A stretch of 64,000 nucleotides of DNA, taken from NCBI GenBank assembly GCA_028023455.1, contig JAQFVV010006238.1:7324572-7388571 (forward strand). Reading direction: 5' to 3'. The notes below the pieces were generated by a model. That model saw only the letters and a program-made list of their open reading frames with translations. It made no database searches and was not told the DNA's origin. The position numbers and the translations under genes were made by a program. The stretch comes from Epiperipatus broadwayi. Taxonomy: Eukaryota > Onychophora > Udeonychophora > Euonychophora > Peripatidae. Positions 46,517-58,621 of this stretch are shown one piece after another. Within the stretch, counting starts at the first letter, position 1. Each line of letters opens with the position of its first letter.

Positions 46517-47752
46517 GGTTGTTTTATAATAGCGTGTTGAAACCGCCGGAGGGCGTGGCTTGTTTGTAAATAAAGATAAATATAATGTTGCCGGGGCGGG
46601 TTTTTTTTTTTTTTGCTTTGGTTTGTTTATCACATTTATAAAAGTAATATCAAATAAATTTTTTAAACACAAAAAAAAAAAAAATGCATAAAAAAATCAA
46701 AAAATGAATTTACAAAAAGTACTTAATTTTTTTATTCTTTTCATTACTTATATTTTCGGGCTGGGGTTTTATTTCTATGCATTTTTTTTTTTGTTTATCA
46801 TATTTAAAAGTACTATCAAATCAATTTTGATCCAAAAAGAAATACATAAATTAAAAATGAATTTTAAAAAGTAGTTACTTTTTATTCTTCTCATTACTTA
46901 TATTTTCGGTTTGGTATTCTATGAAAAATCAGCTTCTTATTTTTTTGTTTGTTTTATTTTTATAAATCACAAATAAATATATTTCCATTTAACGGTAATA
47001 TTTACAACCAAAAGTCAAACTTTGGGGGTAGGTGTTTACAATTCATAACAAAACGGCACGCAACTCGAAGATTGACAAAGTTTTTACGGTAATTACCAAA
47101 AAACACAAATATATATGGCAATTAAAACCAACTTTTTGGGCTCTTCAGGAACAGCATGCATACAGCTTTAAGCTCTTTTGTTTGATAACCCAGCAGTCAG
47201 AAAATTCTTTGACATTCGGAAACTTTCCTATTTCAGCCATTTGATTAAGCTCACAGTTGTTCTCACAGAAACGAGACTTAGAGCATGATTTGATCCAAAT
47301 CGCACTTGCACCTACACTTACCAAATTTTTTGAGCAGGAAATGTGGGCTAGGGAAGCATGAGACTATGTTCATAATTGTTATTAGACCTTCCTAAAACAT
47401 GGGAGATAGAGGAGGAGGTGGTCTTAATGAATATTAAAATAGTTTTGACAATCGGAATTCCAGTCACCCTCACACAATACTGTAGCCAAAAGTGAAATGT
47501 GATCACACATCAAAAATGCTTAGCCCAAATCTGAGCTGTAAGCTGACATGATAGCTTCTGCGGCAGATTAAATGTCATGTTTCTGTGCATTAGCATAGAA
47601 ATACAGCAGCCACCCATACAATTGATTATTTCTAGGCTTACGCATTAGAAATAGAATATTCGATAGTGGAGGCTGCCTAAATGGCATATTTCTGTGTGCT
47701 ATCATAGAAATAACACCCTCCGGCAGTTTCAACACGCTATTATAAAACAACC
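46517..47752. mobile_element. 1.24-kb element with 37-bp terminal inverted repeats
   Basis: The left terminus 46517-46553 and right terminus 47716-47752 are reverse complements at 36 of 37 positions. They begin ggttgttttataatagcg and include gttgaaaccgccggaggg. This is the structure of a cut-and-paste type non-autonomous DNA transposon, though the flanks give no obvious target-site duplication. The interior holds a tandem repeat (46620-46970), a less AT-rich middle (47030-47560), and two related hairpin-like units near 47571-47613 and 47677-47715 (catrtttctgtg, catagaaat). The 70-codon frame 47032-47244 has no known domain. No transposase is recognisable. Confidence 0.8.
46620..46970. repeat. 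About 168-bp tandem repeat inside the TIR element
   Basis: The unit with tttgtttatcayattt, cattacttatattttcgg and A/T runs occurs at about 46620-46790 and 46791-46945, with a partial third start near 46950. Internal tandem repeats are common in non-autonomous transposons. Confidence 0.78.
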
Positions 47753-47788
47753 ACAAAGAATATTGTTGACAAAATGAACAAATGTAAT

Positions 47789-49590
47789 GTTATAACTGAA
47801 ACACACAGGCTTATTATATACCAGTGTCTATATATGTAATATATAGGGTATATGAGCACAGACTTTCACATGACCCACCACTCTCCACACTATCTTATAA
47901 CACTGATACACTTGAACACATATATGTTGAAAAAGATAAATAATCACCAATATATATATTTCATGCTAAACCAGCAATCATCAGTTGGTACAGATTACCA
48001 TCTCTACACATATATGTTATAAGTGCTCAGATATATATTAAGATAGCCAATCCTCATACTTTAATGGACAGGCTTGAATCTACTCCACACTCCAACTCTT
48101 CAACCATCCATCCAATTGAAAATCTGATGATGGAATGCTCAAAGGCCACCCTGAGGCTGAGGTTCTTGTCACACCCATGTTGACCTAAGGTGAATCTGAC
48201 CCCTTGTGTACAGGACATAATCCATTTAATACATATACAAGGGATGAGCAGACATCTCTACTATGTAATAACTGAAACACACAGGATTATTATATACCTG
48301 TGTCTATATATGTAATATATGGGATATATGAGCCAAGACTTTCACATGACCCACCACTCTCTACACTATCTTATAACACTGATACACTTGAACACATATA
48401 TGTTGAAAAGATAAATAATCACCAATATACATATTTCATGCTAAACCAGCAATCATCAGTTGATCCAGATTACCATCTCTACACATATATGCTATAAGTG
48501 CTCAGATATGACAGGCTTCAATTTACTCCACACTCCAACCCTTCAACCATCCATCCAATTGAAAATCTGATGATGGAAATGATCAAAGGCCACCCTGAAA
48601 CCCTTCAACCATCCATCCAATTGAAAATCTGATGATGGAAATGATCAAAGGCCACCCTGAAAATGTTTCAGTTCTTACATAGTAGAGATGTCTGCCCAAC
48701 CCTTGTATATGTATTAAATGGATTATGTCCTGTACATGAGGAGTCAGATTGACCTTAGGTCAACATGGTTGAGACAAGAATCTCAACCTCATGGTGGCCT
48801 TTGAGCATTCCATCATCAGATTTTTAATTGGATGGACAGTTGAAAAGTTGGAGTGTGGAATAGATTGAAGCCTGTCTATTAAATTATGATGATTGGCTAT
48901 TTCAATATATATTTGAGCACTTATAGCAAATATGTGTAGAGATGGTAATCTGGACCAACTGATGATTTCTGGTTTAGCATGAAATATGTCTATTGGTGAT
49001 TATTTATCTTTTCAACATATATGTGTTCATGTGTATCATGTTATAAGATAGTATAGAGAGTGGTGAGTAAAGTAAAAGTCTGTGCTTATATACCCTATAT
49101 AATACATATATAGACACAGGTATATAAAAAGCCTGCTCGTTTCAGTTATTACATAGTAGAGATGTCTACCCATCCCTTCTATATTTATTAAATGGATTAT
49201 GTCCAGTACATGAGGGGTCAGATTGACCTTAGGTCAACCTGGGTGTGACAAGAATCTTGGCCTCAGGGTGGCCTTTGAGCATTCCATCATCAGATTTTCA
49301 ATTGGATGGATGGTTGAAGAGTTGGAGTGTGAAGTGAATTGAAACCTGTTCATTAAAGTATGAGGATTGGCTATCTTAATATATATCTGAGCACTTATAG
49401 CATATATGTGTAGAGATGGTAATCTGGACCAACTGATAATTGCTGGTTTAGCATGAAATACGTCTATTGGTGATTATTTATCTTTTCAACATATATGTGT
49501 TCAAGTGTCTCAGTGTTATAAGATAGTGCGAAGAGTGGTGAGTCATGTGAAAGTCTGTGCTCATATACCCTATATATTAAATGTAATGTA
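47789..49590. repeat. Cluster of four foldback-family copies, two in each orientation
   Basis: The two plus-oriented copies (about 47789-48260 and 48261-48665) start aactgaaacacacagg and gggtatatgagc. Two minus-oriented copies follow (about 48666-49145 and 49146-49590). The symmetry centre is near 48665. A local tandem duplication of about 62 bp (ccatccaattgaaaatctg, catccaattgaaaatctga units at about 48537-48662) sits just left of it. Shared blocks include ccatccaattgaaaatctga and gaccttaggtcaac. Frames at 48300-48497 and 49464-49673 are the same repeat read on opposite strands. The arrangement forms a palindrome of about 1.8 kb. Confidence 0.85.
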
Positions 49591-52251
49591 AAGTGATGGC
49601 TAGTATAGGTCCAATAGCATTGGTGAGTCAAAATGAGTGTTTGAAAACAGGATTCATGTATATGAAGTTTCATAGTGAAAAATATGCTTTTCTGTGGATA
49701 GTGTTAAATTGATATTGTGGAATATTAATTTATTTGCAATGGACGTTTTTGTTTTAATAATATTTTTATTTTGCATGTGGAAAATGATTTGAAGAAAAAA
49801 AAAGTCAGATATTTTATAAATATTTTCTCAGATAATTTATTAAATAAATACTATAATTGTGTGATGTAAATTATGCAAAGTTCACCTGAAATGTTAACAT
49901 TATAAGACATTACTGAGATTTGCCTTTTTTGATTTTCAAATTTTAATTGCAAATACTACTTCAGATGGCAGTCATGCCATAAGCTTGCTATAGATTTTAT
50001 TTATATATTGATATTTTAAAAATTATACAATTTACAGTATTTTGTTTATTATGTTATTTTATTTGATAAGGTCCACCTAGACTGTAACAGGTAAAATTAA
50101 TGATATAATACAAGGCTGTAATGATATAATCTGGTCATGGCCAAGGTACACTGTGGAAACTCATCACATCATTAAACGAAGATATATTAAATTATCACAA
50201 AATAAATTATGTGACTATTTAATAACTAATCTCACTAATGAATGTATCTTAAAACTACATTTCAAAACCTTAAACTGAGATTTTGTTTACATGAGACTTT
50301 ATGGCTGACCATGAACGAGATGGTATGATCTATAAAACTACTAAAGATTACTTTCTCAGAATTAAGTATATCATCCATTACATCAATATTAACTATCACA
50401 TAATGACAGGACAATTAACATGACAGTAATAATTATAATCAGCATCCTAACATGATTGGTCGCAGCTCAGATATACTCGGGATTTTAATACAGCAATGTT
50501 ATGTAGGTTATTTGCTTTGCAATAAAAGGTAAGCAACATGAACTTTAGGTTTCTTCATCATTAATTTAAATCTCAACTTGAATCGATAGAAAGGAGATTC
50601 TTAATGTAATAGGTAAAGCATCAATTATAATATTAGACAATAGGTTCAATCATAATTTTGGCCAGGATATTTATTTATTAGTTTAAGACCTAATAACACA
50701 AACAGCAATAGAAGTAATGAATTCTGGATTATATTCTAAAATTAACAAAGCAAAGCTTAAGTAATGAAAGATGTAAATGGGATTTTGTTATACCTTGTGC
50801 ATCAGTAATTACCCAAGAATAAAATGATTAAGATATTCTCCTAGAATTTCAGTAAACCTTGTGTGCATTATCAGTGACAATATGCTCTCTAATATCTGAC
50901 TTATTTAATGTGATGGATTTTCTTGTTCTATGTATGACAAATAGCATAGTTAGATTAAATTATAAAATTAACATTTATTTACAACTCAATCAATATCAAT
51001 AAATAATTGATTAATACAATGATAAAAAAATAAACAAATAAATAAACAAAATAAATTACCATCACATGTATTTATTTTTATGTATGGATAATGTACACAA
51101 ATTCCAAAATATACACAATATAAGGTTTTCTCACAAATGGATTTGATTTCAGCCTTTATAATGGATTTGATTTCAGCCTTTATAAAGGAGTTGATGGGTT
51201 TGAACACCTAATCCATAACATCTCCAATATGTCAATATTAGAACCAATGCACCTCCACTCCAGATTTATAATAATAAATAATAACTGGTATTGGTAAACA
51301 TGTAAAAGCTGGCCATGGAGAGATATTTTATCAAAGAGAGAATTTGAATCTCAAATCAGCTTGAAATATCATTCAAATTGATATGTAATAAATTATAGAA
51401 ATAATTTATCAAATGCCCTTTTAATAGCTGATAACTGAACACATGGGATCAATCTAAAAATGAGGGAAACAATATTGACATCATAATGTATGGGCTCTCT
51501 GTCCAAACACATTTATACAATAAATAGTAATGGTATTCCTGTGAATGTATTCATCCATGCAAAGGAATAACAAAGCATTAGATGCCTTGTGGGTTTTCGG
51601 ATCATCATCAGAGCAACAAGCACCATTACAGAATGTTCTGTGGATTAACCACCAGTGCAGAAACAGTTATAAAGAATATATTAAAAGGGCAAAAGACCAT
51701 TCTGCAGATTGAACCACCAGCGCAGAATAGTGGCATATAACATTATAAAATAGTGCAGATATTCATTTCCTAAGTAAAAGAGACATAAAGTTACCCTCAT
51801 CTATAAAACTGCTACATTAGGAGACACATCTAGTCTTACGAGCATGAATTAAGACATAAAATGAAATAAGTACTTTAGTGCAGAAATAATTGAGATAATG
51901 ACTGACTGCCTAGGACATGGGCAGAATAATGATACATATTAAATATGAGCGTAGGCACAAAATCCTGGGGAAACATCAAGGACAAGCATATGGTGTTGGT
52001 GCATGTTATAGATTCATTAAATAATCATTAAACCTTTATGCAAGTGATGTTCCCTAATAATTGATTTTCTTCCAATTCCTATATCATGTATCCAATCCAA
52101 TTAATTTACATTGATAAATAATTATTTTATGCATAAAATAATGCATACTATGAGACCTCATATATATAATATATATAAAAAAAATAAAAAATAAAAAATA
52201 AAAAATTAAAATACCCCCCTCTTTTAAATATATCTCAATAATACAAACCTT
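49591..52251. other. AT-rich stretch, no gene supported
   Basis: No gene or large repeat is seen in 2.6 kb. A 24-bp unit (starting atggatttgatttcagcc) is duplicated in tandem at 51137-51184. The frames at 50986-51207 and 52084-52422 are AT-rich chance frames or cover repeats. Confidence 0.5.
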
Positions 52252-52400
52252 AAAACGAGTAGATCTGCATGGGTTAAATATATAAAATACATATTTTGCG
52301 GGTTCATCCGTGTTAATTTCCTCCCCGTAGAGGTTAGTAATGTTAAAACGAAGATTTGCACGGGTTAAATATATAAAATACATATTTTGCGGGTTCATCC
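52252..52400. repeat. Tandem duplication, about 94-bp period
   Basis: A block of about 55 bp containing gggttaaatatataaaatac and attttgcgggttcatcc occurs at 52252-52309 and again at 52346-52400, with two or three changes. It gives the repeated peptide pattern in the minus-strand frame 52084-52422. Confidence 0.88.
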
Positions 52401-52663
52401 AACTGTATATAGGTGGATTCATTCTATATTTTTTTAAAAACTTTATCTTGGGTTTGAAAAAGTGGGAGTATTCATTTATATAGTAATATCTGCAAAGTGC
52501 ATGTGTATATCAGCTTATTGGCTTATTAATATTATAGATTATAGAACAAAAACATCATGCTATATAAGAAAATAAATATTACTATTATTATTTTGCTGTT
52601 GGGGCTTTGGCTAAATTAAATGGCTAAGCCTATTAATATATGGAGTATCTGAATTAAGTTCAG

Positions 52664-52973
52664 GCCCATATAATTTTTTCAGTTGGAGAGTTGGCTTTAA
52701 AGACATGCAGATGTCTAAAGGTTTAGATCTTCTTGAGAATTATCTTTTAGATAAATGCTTAGCTTGAGTTGGTTTGAATCTAATGTCCCAACTCCTCATT
52801 GAAGAGACCCATAGGTTAAGCCCATATAATTTTTTCAGTTGGAGAGTTGGCTTTAAAGACATGCAGATGTCTAAAGGTTTAGATCTTCTTGAGAATTATC
52901 TTTTAGATAAATGCTTAGCTTGAGTTGGTTTGAATCTAATGTCCCAACTCCTCATTGAAGAGACCCATAGGTC
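52664..52973. repeat. 156-bp tandem duplication, nearly identical
   Basis: Copies 52664-52819 and 52820-52973 differ, by eye, at only one position (ttaa versus tcaa at the end). The unit contains gacatgcagatgtct (a short palindrome), gataaatgcttagc, which also occurs in the palindrome at 11443-11693, and gtcccaactcctcattgaag. After copy 2 follows the core aaaccggtctggggatgggg. The duplication is the freshest in the window. Confidence 0.93.
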
Positions 52974-54614
52974 AAAACCGGTCTGGGGATGGGGACAATC
53001 TAAGATAATGATTTGAATGCCTTCTCTTGTAGAAGCATTTATCATAGTAAAAAAAAAAAAAGCTTGTTTAGAGCGTTAGCATGCTCTTAAGTTTACATAT
53101 TGGTAAATGCAAGCTATATATAAGTCATGTGACATCTGACTTTTTATTATTACTAAAACTAAATATATCACATATAAATTAAATAGTTTTTTAATTACAA
53201 CATATAGAATTTTACAAGTTTGATAGTATGCCTTTTCATTTTCACCCATCATAAATATTTATAAATTAATTGTTTTACATGTAGGCTCTCTGAATATATA
53301 AGATATTTATAAAAAATAGGACATGTATGATGCAGTAACATGTGAAAATATATCAATTCCATCTAAATAATCTCATGAATGTTTGAGGTTGATCCTTTTC
53401 CTTTAATACACTGTTGCACAAATGTAGAATATCCCTCCATGCTAACCAATGTCATTATTTATAATTAGAGTATCCCTCAAAAGTTAATAAACTTTCTTAC
53501 TTCTATTTAGGTATTACTCCAAAGTTAAAATATTTCATTACTTTCAATTTATTTAGTCAGTATCAAAGACCAGGAATGATTGTCCAAGCAGCTAATTATC
53601 ACATGATTGCCATGACAATGATAAACTAACTATCAGGTTAGTTATTTTCTTTCAACAACTATATTATTTTTTAACAATAAGATGATAACTGACATAGCAT
53701 GAATAGTATCTCTAACATAAGACCAAAGTGGGATATAATTAAATCTTCACTGTTCTGACACTGGTATGCAAAACAGAAAAAGAAAAGTTATAGCATTCCA
53801 CTCCGCACATATATGGTAGAACTATGTAATTTAAAAATTAGAACATTATATCCAAGGTTAATATAGTCTGTAAACAATAAAGAATATTTCCAGATTGTCT
53901 GAACTTTAAAGACTGTTATTTCCATTGTTGTGGTTGATAATACCAGTATATTTCAATTATAGACATTTTGAAGATAATCAGCAGTTAGATTCTTGTTCAG
54001 CAGGCTCAAACAGACTTGTTTCAATTTAGCTACTCATATTGTTATTCACCCATAGCAACATCCCAAATTTGAATTATATAGAAAAATTTTAATTTAATTT
54101 CTTTCTTTGTCCTTAATTTTAAAGAATAACATTCATATTTATTACATGTTTACTGTTAAAATGAAAGAAAAAATGAAGATAAGTAAATAAATTAACTTAA
54201 TTAAACTAAAGTTAATCTTTAAGATTAGTTAAAGGGAAAATAAATAATGATTATTATTATTACTTATATCTTACTAAATTTGATATAAAATACTATTGGT
54301 TTTGCAAGTTAAACACAGCTTGTCCAACTCAGTGATTGGAAAAGAACAAAACTAATATAGAAAAAAAAATAGTAAGCAAAAAAAAATGAAATTACATAAT
54401 CTCATCATTGAATCAACTTGAATACAAGTATCAAGTATACACAAAGTGCTAACTATGGTAATTAAGTCATCTAAAAGAAGATAGAAAAATTGTAAATCAG
54501 TTCCACCAGGCTTTATATTTTGTATCAAAATATAAAGTTACAATATATATAAACCTTAAAAGCATAATCCTAAACTAGTCAATAAATAATCAAAATTACA
54601 CCAAATTCACAATT
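52974..54614. other. AT-rich stretch, no gene supported
   Basis: The first about 90 bp continue the repeat family (ggtctggggatgggga, then ttgtagaagcatttatcat). After 53065 I see no gene, fold or repeat. Confidence 0.5.
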
Positions 54615-55265
54615 CAACCAGTCTATACAAAAAAACAACAACTCTAAAACACTTCAAATGGTTTCACTGCTCCAACCAGACTTCTCAAGTGTAAAGAACT
54701 ATAAAATAACAACATTTAAGTTAAACAGACTTCTCAAGTGTAAAGAACTATAAAATAATAACATTTAAGTTAAATATCACCCACAATTTCACTTATTTCC
54801 CATATACCCTTAATATTAAAAGAACTTTTAAATAAGTTAATTGCTTTATAATGATAAATATTTAATAATAAAGATTCTAATTCTTTTTTTAATTTCATTT
54901 CCCTCAAAGAAAACAACCTTAGCTTCATCAAAAATAGTATGGCCTGTATCTTTTTCATTGATATATAAGGCAGAACTAAGATATTTATTTCTAACTCCCT
55001 TTATTGTTTCATTTAAGCTCATTTTATTTCCATCAAAGAAGACAACCTTAGCAATCTTTATTATTAAATATTTATGATTCTGAAGCAATTAACTTACTTA
55101 AAAGTTTTTTTAATATTAAGGGTGTATGGAAAATAAGTGGAATTGTGGGTAATGTTTAGCTTAAATATATTGCTATTTTGTAGTTCGTTATACTTGAGAA
55201 GTCTGCTGGTAACCATTGGTGGGGTTTTATAGTTTATTTTTTTTTAGCTAGTCTGGTTGAATTGT
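54615..55265. mobile_element. Penelope-like element remnant, copy 2, an inverted dimer of 3' ends
   Basis: Both ends are outward-facing copies of the Penelope-like 3' sequence: ttcacttatttcccatatac and ttctcaagtgtaaagaac at the left, ggaaaataagtggaattgtg, acttgagaagtctgctgg and tagctagtctggtt at the right. Protein relics of the nuclease C-terminus occur on the minus strand in the left half (54770-55088) and on the plus strand in the right half (about 55050-55160), meeting near 55030. A 48-bp tandem duplication (54677 and 54725) sits in the left arm. Opposed 5'-truncated copies of this kind are known for Penelope-like elements. Confidence 0.75.
54770..55088 (-). pseudogene. GIY-YIG nuclease C-terminus of Penelope-like element, copy 2
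   Basis: Minus-strand frames 55088-54846 and 54958-54770 together encode MSLNETIKGVRNKYLSSALY, NEKDTGHTIFDEAKVVFFEG and, in the next frame, LLLNIYHYKAINLFKSSFNI. These match the relic at 5480-5753 (SVRNKYLSSALNF, then LFKNSSNI) and keep the TGH region that copy 1 has lost. The GIY and YIG motifs themselves are not included. A frame change near 54900 separates the two parts, so the sequence is inactive. Confidence 0.72.
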
Positions 55266-56857
55266 GAATTTGTGATATTTTTGTTTGTGTATATATATCA
55301 AACTTCCAAAAATAGAAATGAAACTCATAACTTGTTCTTTCTCCAATCTGCATAAAAGGTCATCCCTTAATCAGCATATGTGTTACAAAGAGATATTTTG
55401 CCATAAAACTTTTACCACATTATCATGCCCTGACCACATGTTATGGCATAAAATGCGGCAGGGGTATTCATATTTGTAATGGCAAGAGAGCATTAAAAAT
55501 GTTCCACTGCCAGACACTTCAAAAATAATTGGAAACAATGTAAATGTACAAAAAATTGCCAAAATTATTTGACCTGATTACTACGGATCTTTCAGATTCA
55601 TTGAAAAACTCAAAAGCATTCTTAAAATAACTGTTCATCATGTTTTAATGAAATAATTGAAAAAGTGGTATGTGTGTCTCACTTGATGACAATCAATGAC
55701 AAAGTGCCAATTCAGAGAACCACTACACATTCAAAGAACCACAGCTATAGATCCAGAATTCTTGTTTAACATCATAATGAGTTCTGAAATGTGTTTTTTA
55801 TATGAGCCACCAATTAAGCATCTATACGTAGAGTGGAGATTGCCAAAACAAAGGCCAATCAAAATATTGCTTACTGCTTTCTATTCTAAAGACATTATTT
55901 TCTAAAAATACTTTTCTAAAGATCATACTATAATACATTCCTAAAGATTGGACTATAAATACTAACTAGTATTTGAGTATTTAAAATCATTTGTGGAACA
56001 AAATTCTGCAAACAGTGCTAGTAATAGTTATTGTAGCATGATAACCCTTTGACCCACAATGCCAAGACTGGGCATAAATTTTCAAACAAAAAATACATTG
56101 TTAAGCTTGAGAATGTATTCTAATCCAATGGTTTAACTTCTTACTTTAAATATTTTCAAAATTAATGTTTTTCAATAAAATGAATACATCATGATTTAAT
56201 TTAGGACACCCAGAAGCCTGTAACAATATCTCTGCAGGCAATTCCAGCTAAAATTTTTAAGAAAAGTGCTTCAGACCGTTTTGAAATTATTTGCAGCAAG
56301 TATAAGTCACAAGAAAAACTATTTTTCATAATCAGGATTGAAAGCAAAACAAATAATACCATAAATTTATTTCATATCAGTCACCTTTTACAGGAATATA
56401 TTGTGCATACTCAAGTTTTGGAGAAGTCATTGATGTTTGAACATCAAAGTACTAAATTAAGCATGATTGTTATATTCAATGGACCAAGTAGAAATTAATC
56501 CAATAATCTTTAGCATTCTGAATTTACTACTTCACTATAGCACTATGTTATGCATTATATCATTATATTTTAATTTTTACTATGTCAAATTATAGTATTG
56601 AGCAGGTGCCAGTACTGTATCATATTGTTACTGACTCATTTGTTAATTTACTCACATTTAACCAATAATATAGGCATAAAATAATGATGGCCTGAATTAG
56701 TACCTGTATATTATTTAAGCCTATAACTTATTGTTGCTAAAACTATAGTACCATTATTTTTTACTGTTTTATAAAAATGTTGTTTAATATATGTGTAAAA
56801 GGTAAGCTGTAACATATAGTTATCTTAATACAGTAAGCAAGATACTTTTAAAGTTTA
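55266..56857. other. AT-rich stretch, no gene supported
   Basis: No gene is supported. The segment 55340-55690 has weak similarity to the ctgatt-core repeats (ttaatcagcatatgtg, ttgatgacaatcaatgac) and may be an old copy. The frames 55285-55479 and 55696-55905 lie in or near it and lack domains. Confidence 0.45.
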
Positions 56858-57152
56858 ATATAATGAGCATGCTAATAGCTCTTAACAAGCTTTTCTGAAT
56901 ATTCCTATCCCCAAACTGGTTTCAAGCCATCACTATTGGCAGTAAGATGCTAGAATATTCAGACATTAGATCTAATGTCTGAATATCCTAGCATCTTACT
57001 AATGATAGCCACAGCTTGAAACCTGTTTAGGGATATTTGGAAAAGGTAAATATCCTACAGCCTCACTGACAATAGCTGCAGTTTGAAACTGGTTTGGGGA
57101 TAGGAATATTCAGAAAAGATTTTTAAGAGCTATTAGAACACTCATTATATTA
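56858..57152. repeat. Nested palindrome with a 60-bp near-perfect core
   Basis: The outer arms at about 56858-56935 and about 57083-57152 are reverse complements (ctgaatattcctatcccca / ggggataggaatattcag). Inside lies an almost perfect 60-bp palindrome, 56941-57000, centred on agatct with one mismatched pair (gtaagatgctagaatattc / gaatatcctagcatcttac). The gaaactggtttgggga core occurs three times in this element. It is non-coding and of foldback type. Confidence 0.9.
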
Positions 57153-57215
57153 TATTTGTAGTACAAGCTTATTAAAATTAAGTCACATGATATATGACTT
57201 AATTTTTATTACTTT

Positions 57216-57345
57216 TAAAGTTGTATTTTGTACTGATTCATATGAGAATTAAGCAATTGTTTTCAACAGGTTTAAGATTTTCTGGAGAGAGATAGTTGCT
57301 AATCTAATCTAGCTACCACCCCCCAGCTTTGATTGGTAATGGACA
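57216..57345 (+). repeat. Dispersed repeat, copy paired with 60349-60475
   Basis: About 130 bp sharing aaagttgtattttg, gaattaag, ttgttttca, aggtttaag, agagatagtt and ccagctttgattggta with 60349-60475 in the same orientation. The nature of the repeat is unknown. It has no coding capacity. Confidence 0.75.
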
Positions 57346-58621
57346 GACACTTAGTGTGCATCATCCGAGGGCATAACTAGACCTATAGTCTAGAAAATTT
57401 AAAATTTACTGGTAAACATATCTAGTTCAAATGCTTACCACAGTTGTACATCAATCATATATCTAAAATCACCTCTAGATTGTGGAAAGCAGAAATTCTT
57501 GGCAAAAGAAGAATGAGCAGGACAGACAACAGTAAAGAAAACACTGGATAAAACTTAACAATCAAAAAAACAATATTTATTAAGAATTAACAAAATGTAC
57601 AATTCAATGGTAGGTTTTAAATACTATAGTTATTTTAAACAGAACACAGATTGACTTTTAATTAACTCTTCTCAACAAATATGTAGTGTATCTGACAACA
57701 GATAGTTTAAATATCACGCTTCCTTTCAATTTTATTTTTAGTCTATTAATAATCGCTGAAGCTTGAAAAGACTTGACAATTTATTCAGATGTGCACACAT
57801 ATGCCATTCATGTTGGCATTAATAAACAATGAATACTCAGGCAGTCTTCCTCATTATATATGGCATACACACAGCTATTACAAAACAAAGCCTATAAGCA
57901 GTGCTTTGGATCCAATCATGGAAAAAAGAAAATAATGATTGTCTATAAGTATAACTATTAATAACCTGTGTTAGAAAGCAAAATAGATAGATAATCATGG
58001 AAAGGAAGGTCACTTTCTCCATTGGAAAAAAAATATTAATAACAGCAAGAGGTGATCACAGTAATAAATCATGGGAGCCAAAACATATAATGATAAATTC
58101 CCATGGTATTCAAATATCTAGGATCACCCTATACAGCGCACATGCATACATGCATAGCTATTTTTTTGAGTTTCAGATATGTATGACCAGAGTAAACAAA
58201 AAAACTTCGTGATAAATTTCATGATAAAAATTATGCACTCATATAGGGTCATGTATTTGTATATTAATGATGTTAAAATTTTCAGATGAATTATTAATTA
58301 TGAAATAAAAAAACTATAAAACCAAATCTATCTTTTTTAAAACTACTTTTCTTTTTAATTTAAATTTAAAACTTCTTTCTAAAAGTAGTATGGACTGCAA
58401 TTAACAACGATCAGGGAAACAAATTTCTTTTAAATAAATCTACCTCAGTCTAATGAGGGAATCAAAAAAGATTACTTTAATTTTATTTTAAAACAAATAA
58501 TTTTGCAAAGAAAACCAAATGATTAAAGATTTAAAACTAGTTTGAAACCATCAGCTAATCAAATACATGTAAGGGTAAAATATATAAGAATTATTACTAA
58601 TAATACAAAAAAATGGTTTAT
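57346..58621. other. AT-rich stretch, no gene supported
   Basis: No gene or structure. Two overlapping short frames at 57837-58212 are low-complexity chance frames. Confidence 0.5.

Noticed and set aside
47032-47244. 70-codon frame inside the TIR element as a transposase remnant
   Set aside because: No catalytic or DNA-binding motif is visible; length and composition allow a chance frame.
48300-49673. Two similar peptides on opposite strands (48300-48497 plus, 49464-49673 minus)
   Set aside because: They are the same foldback repeat read in inverted copies, not a conserved protein.
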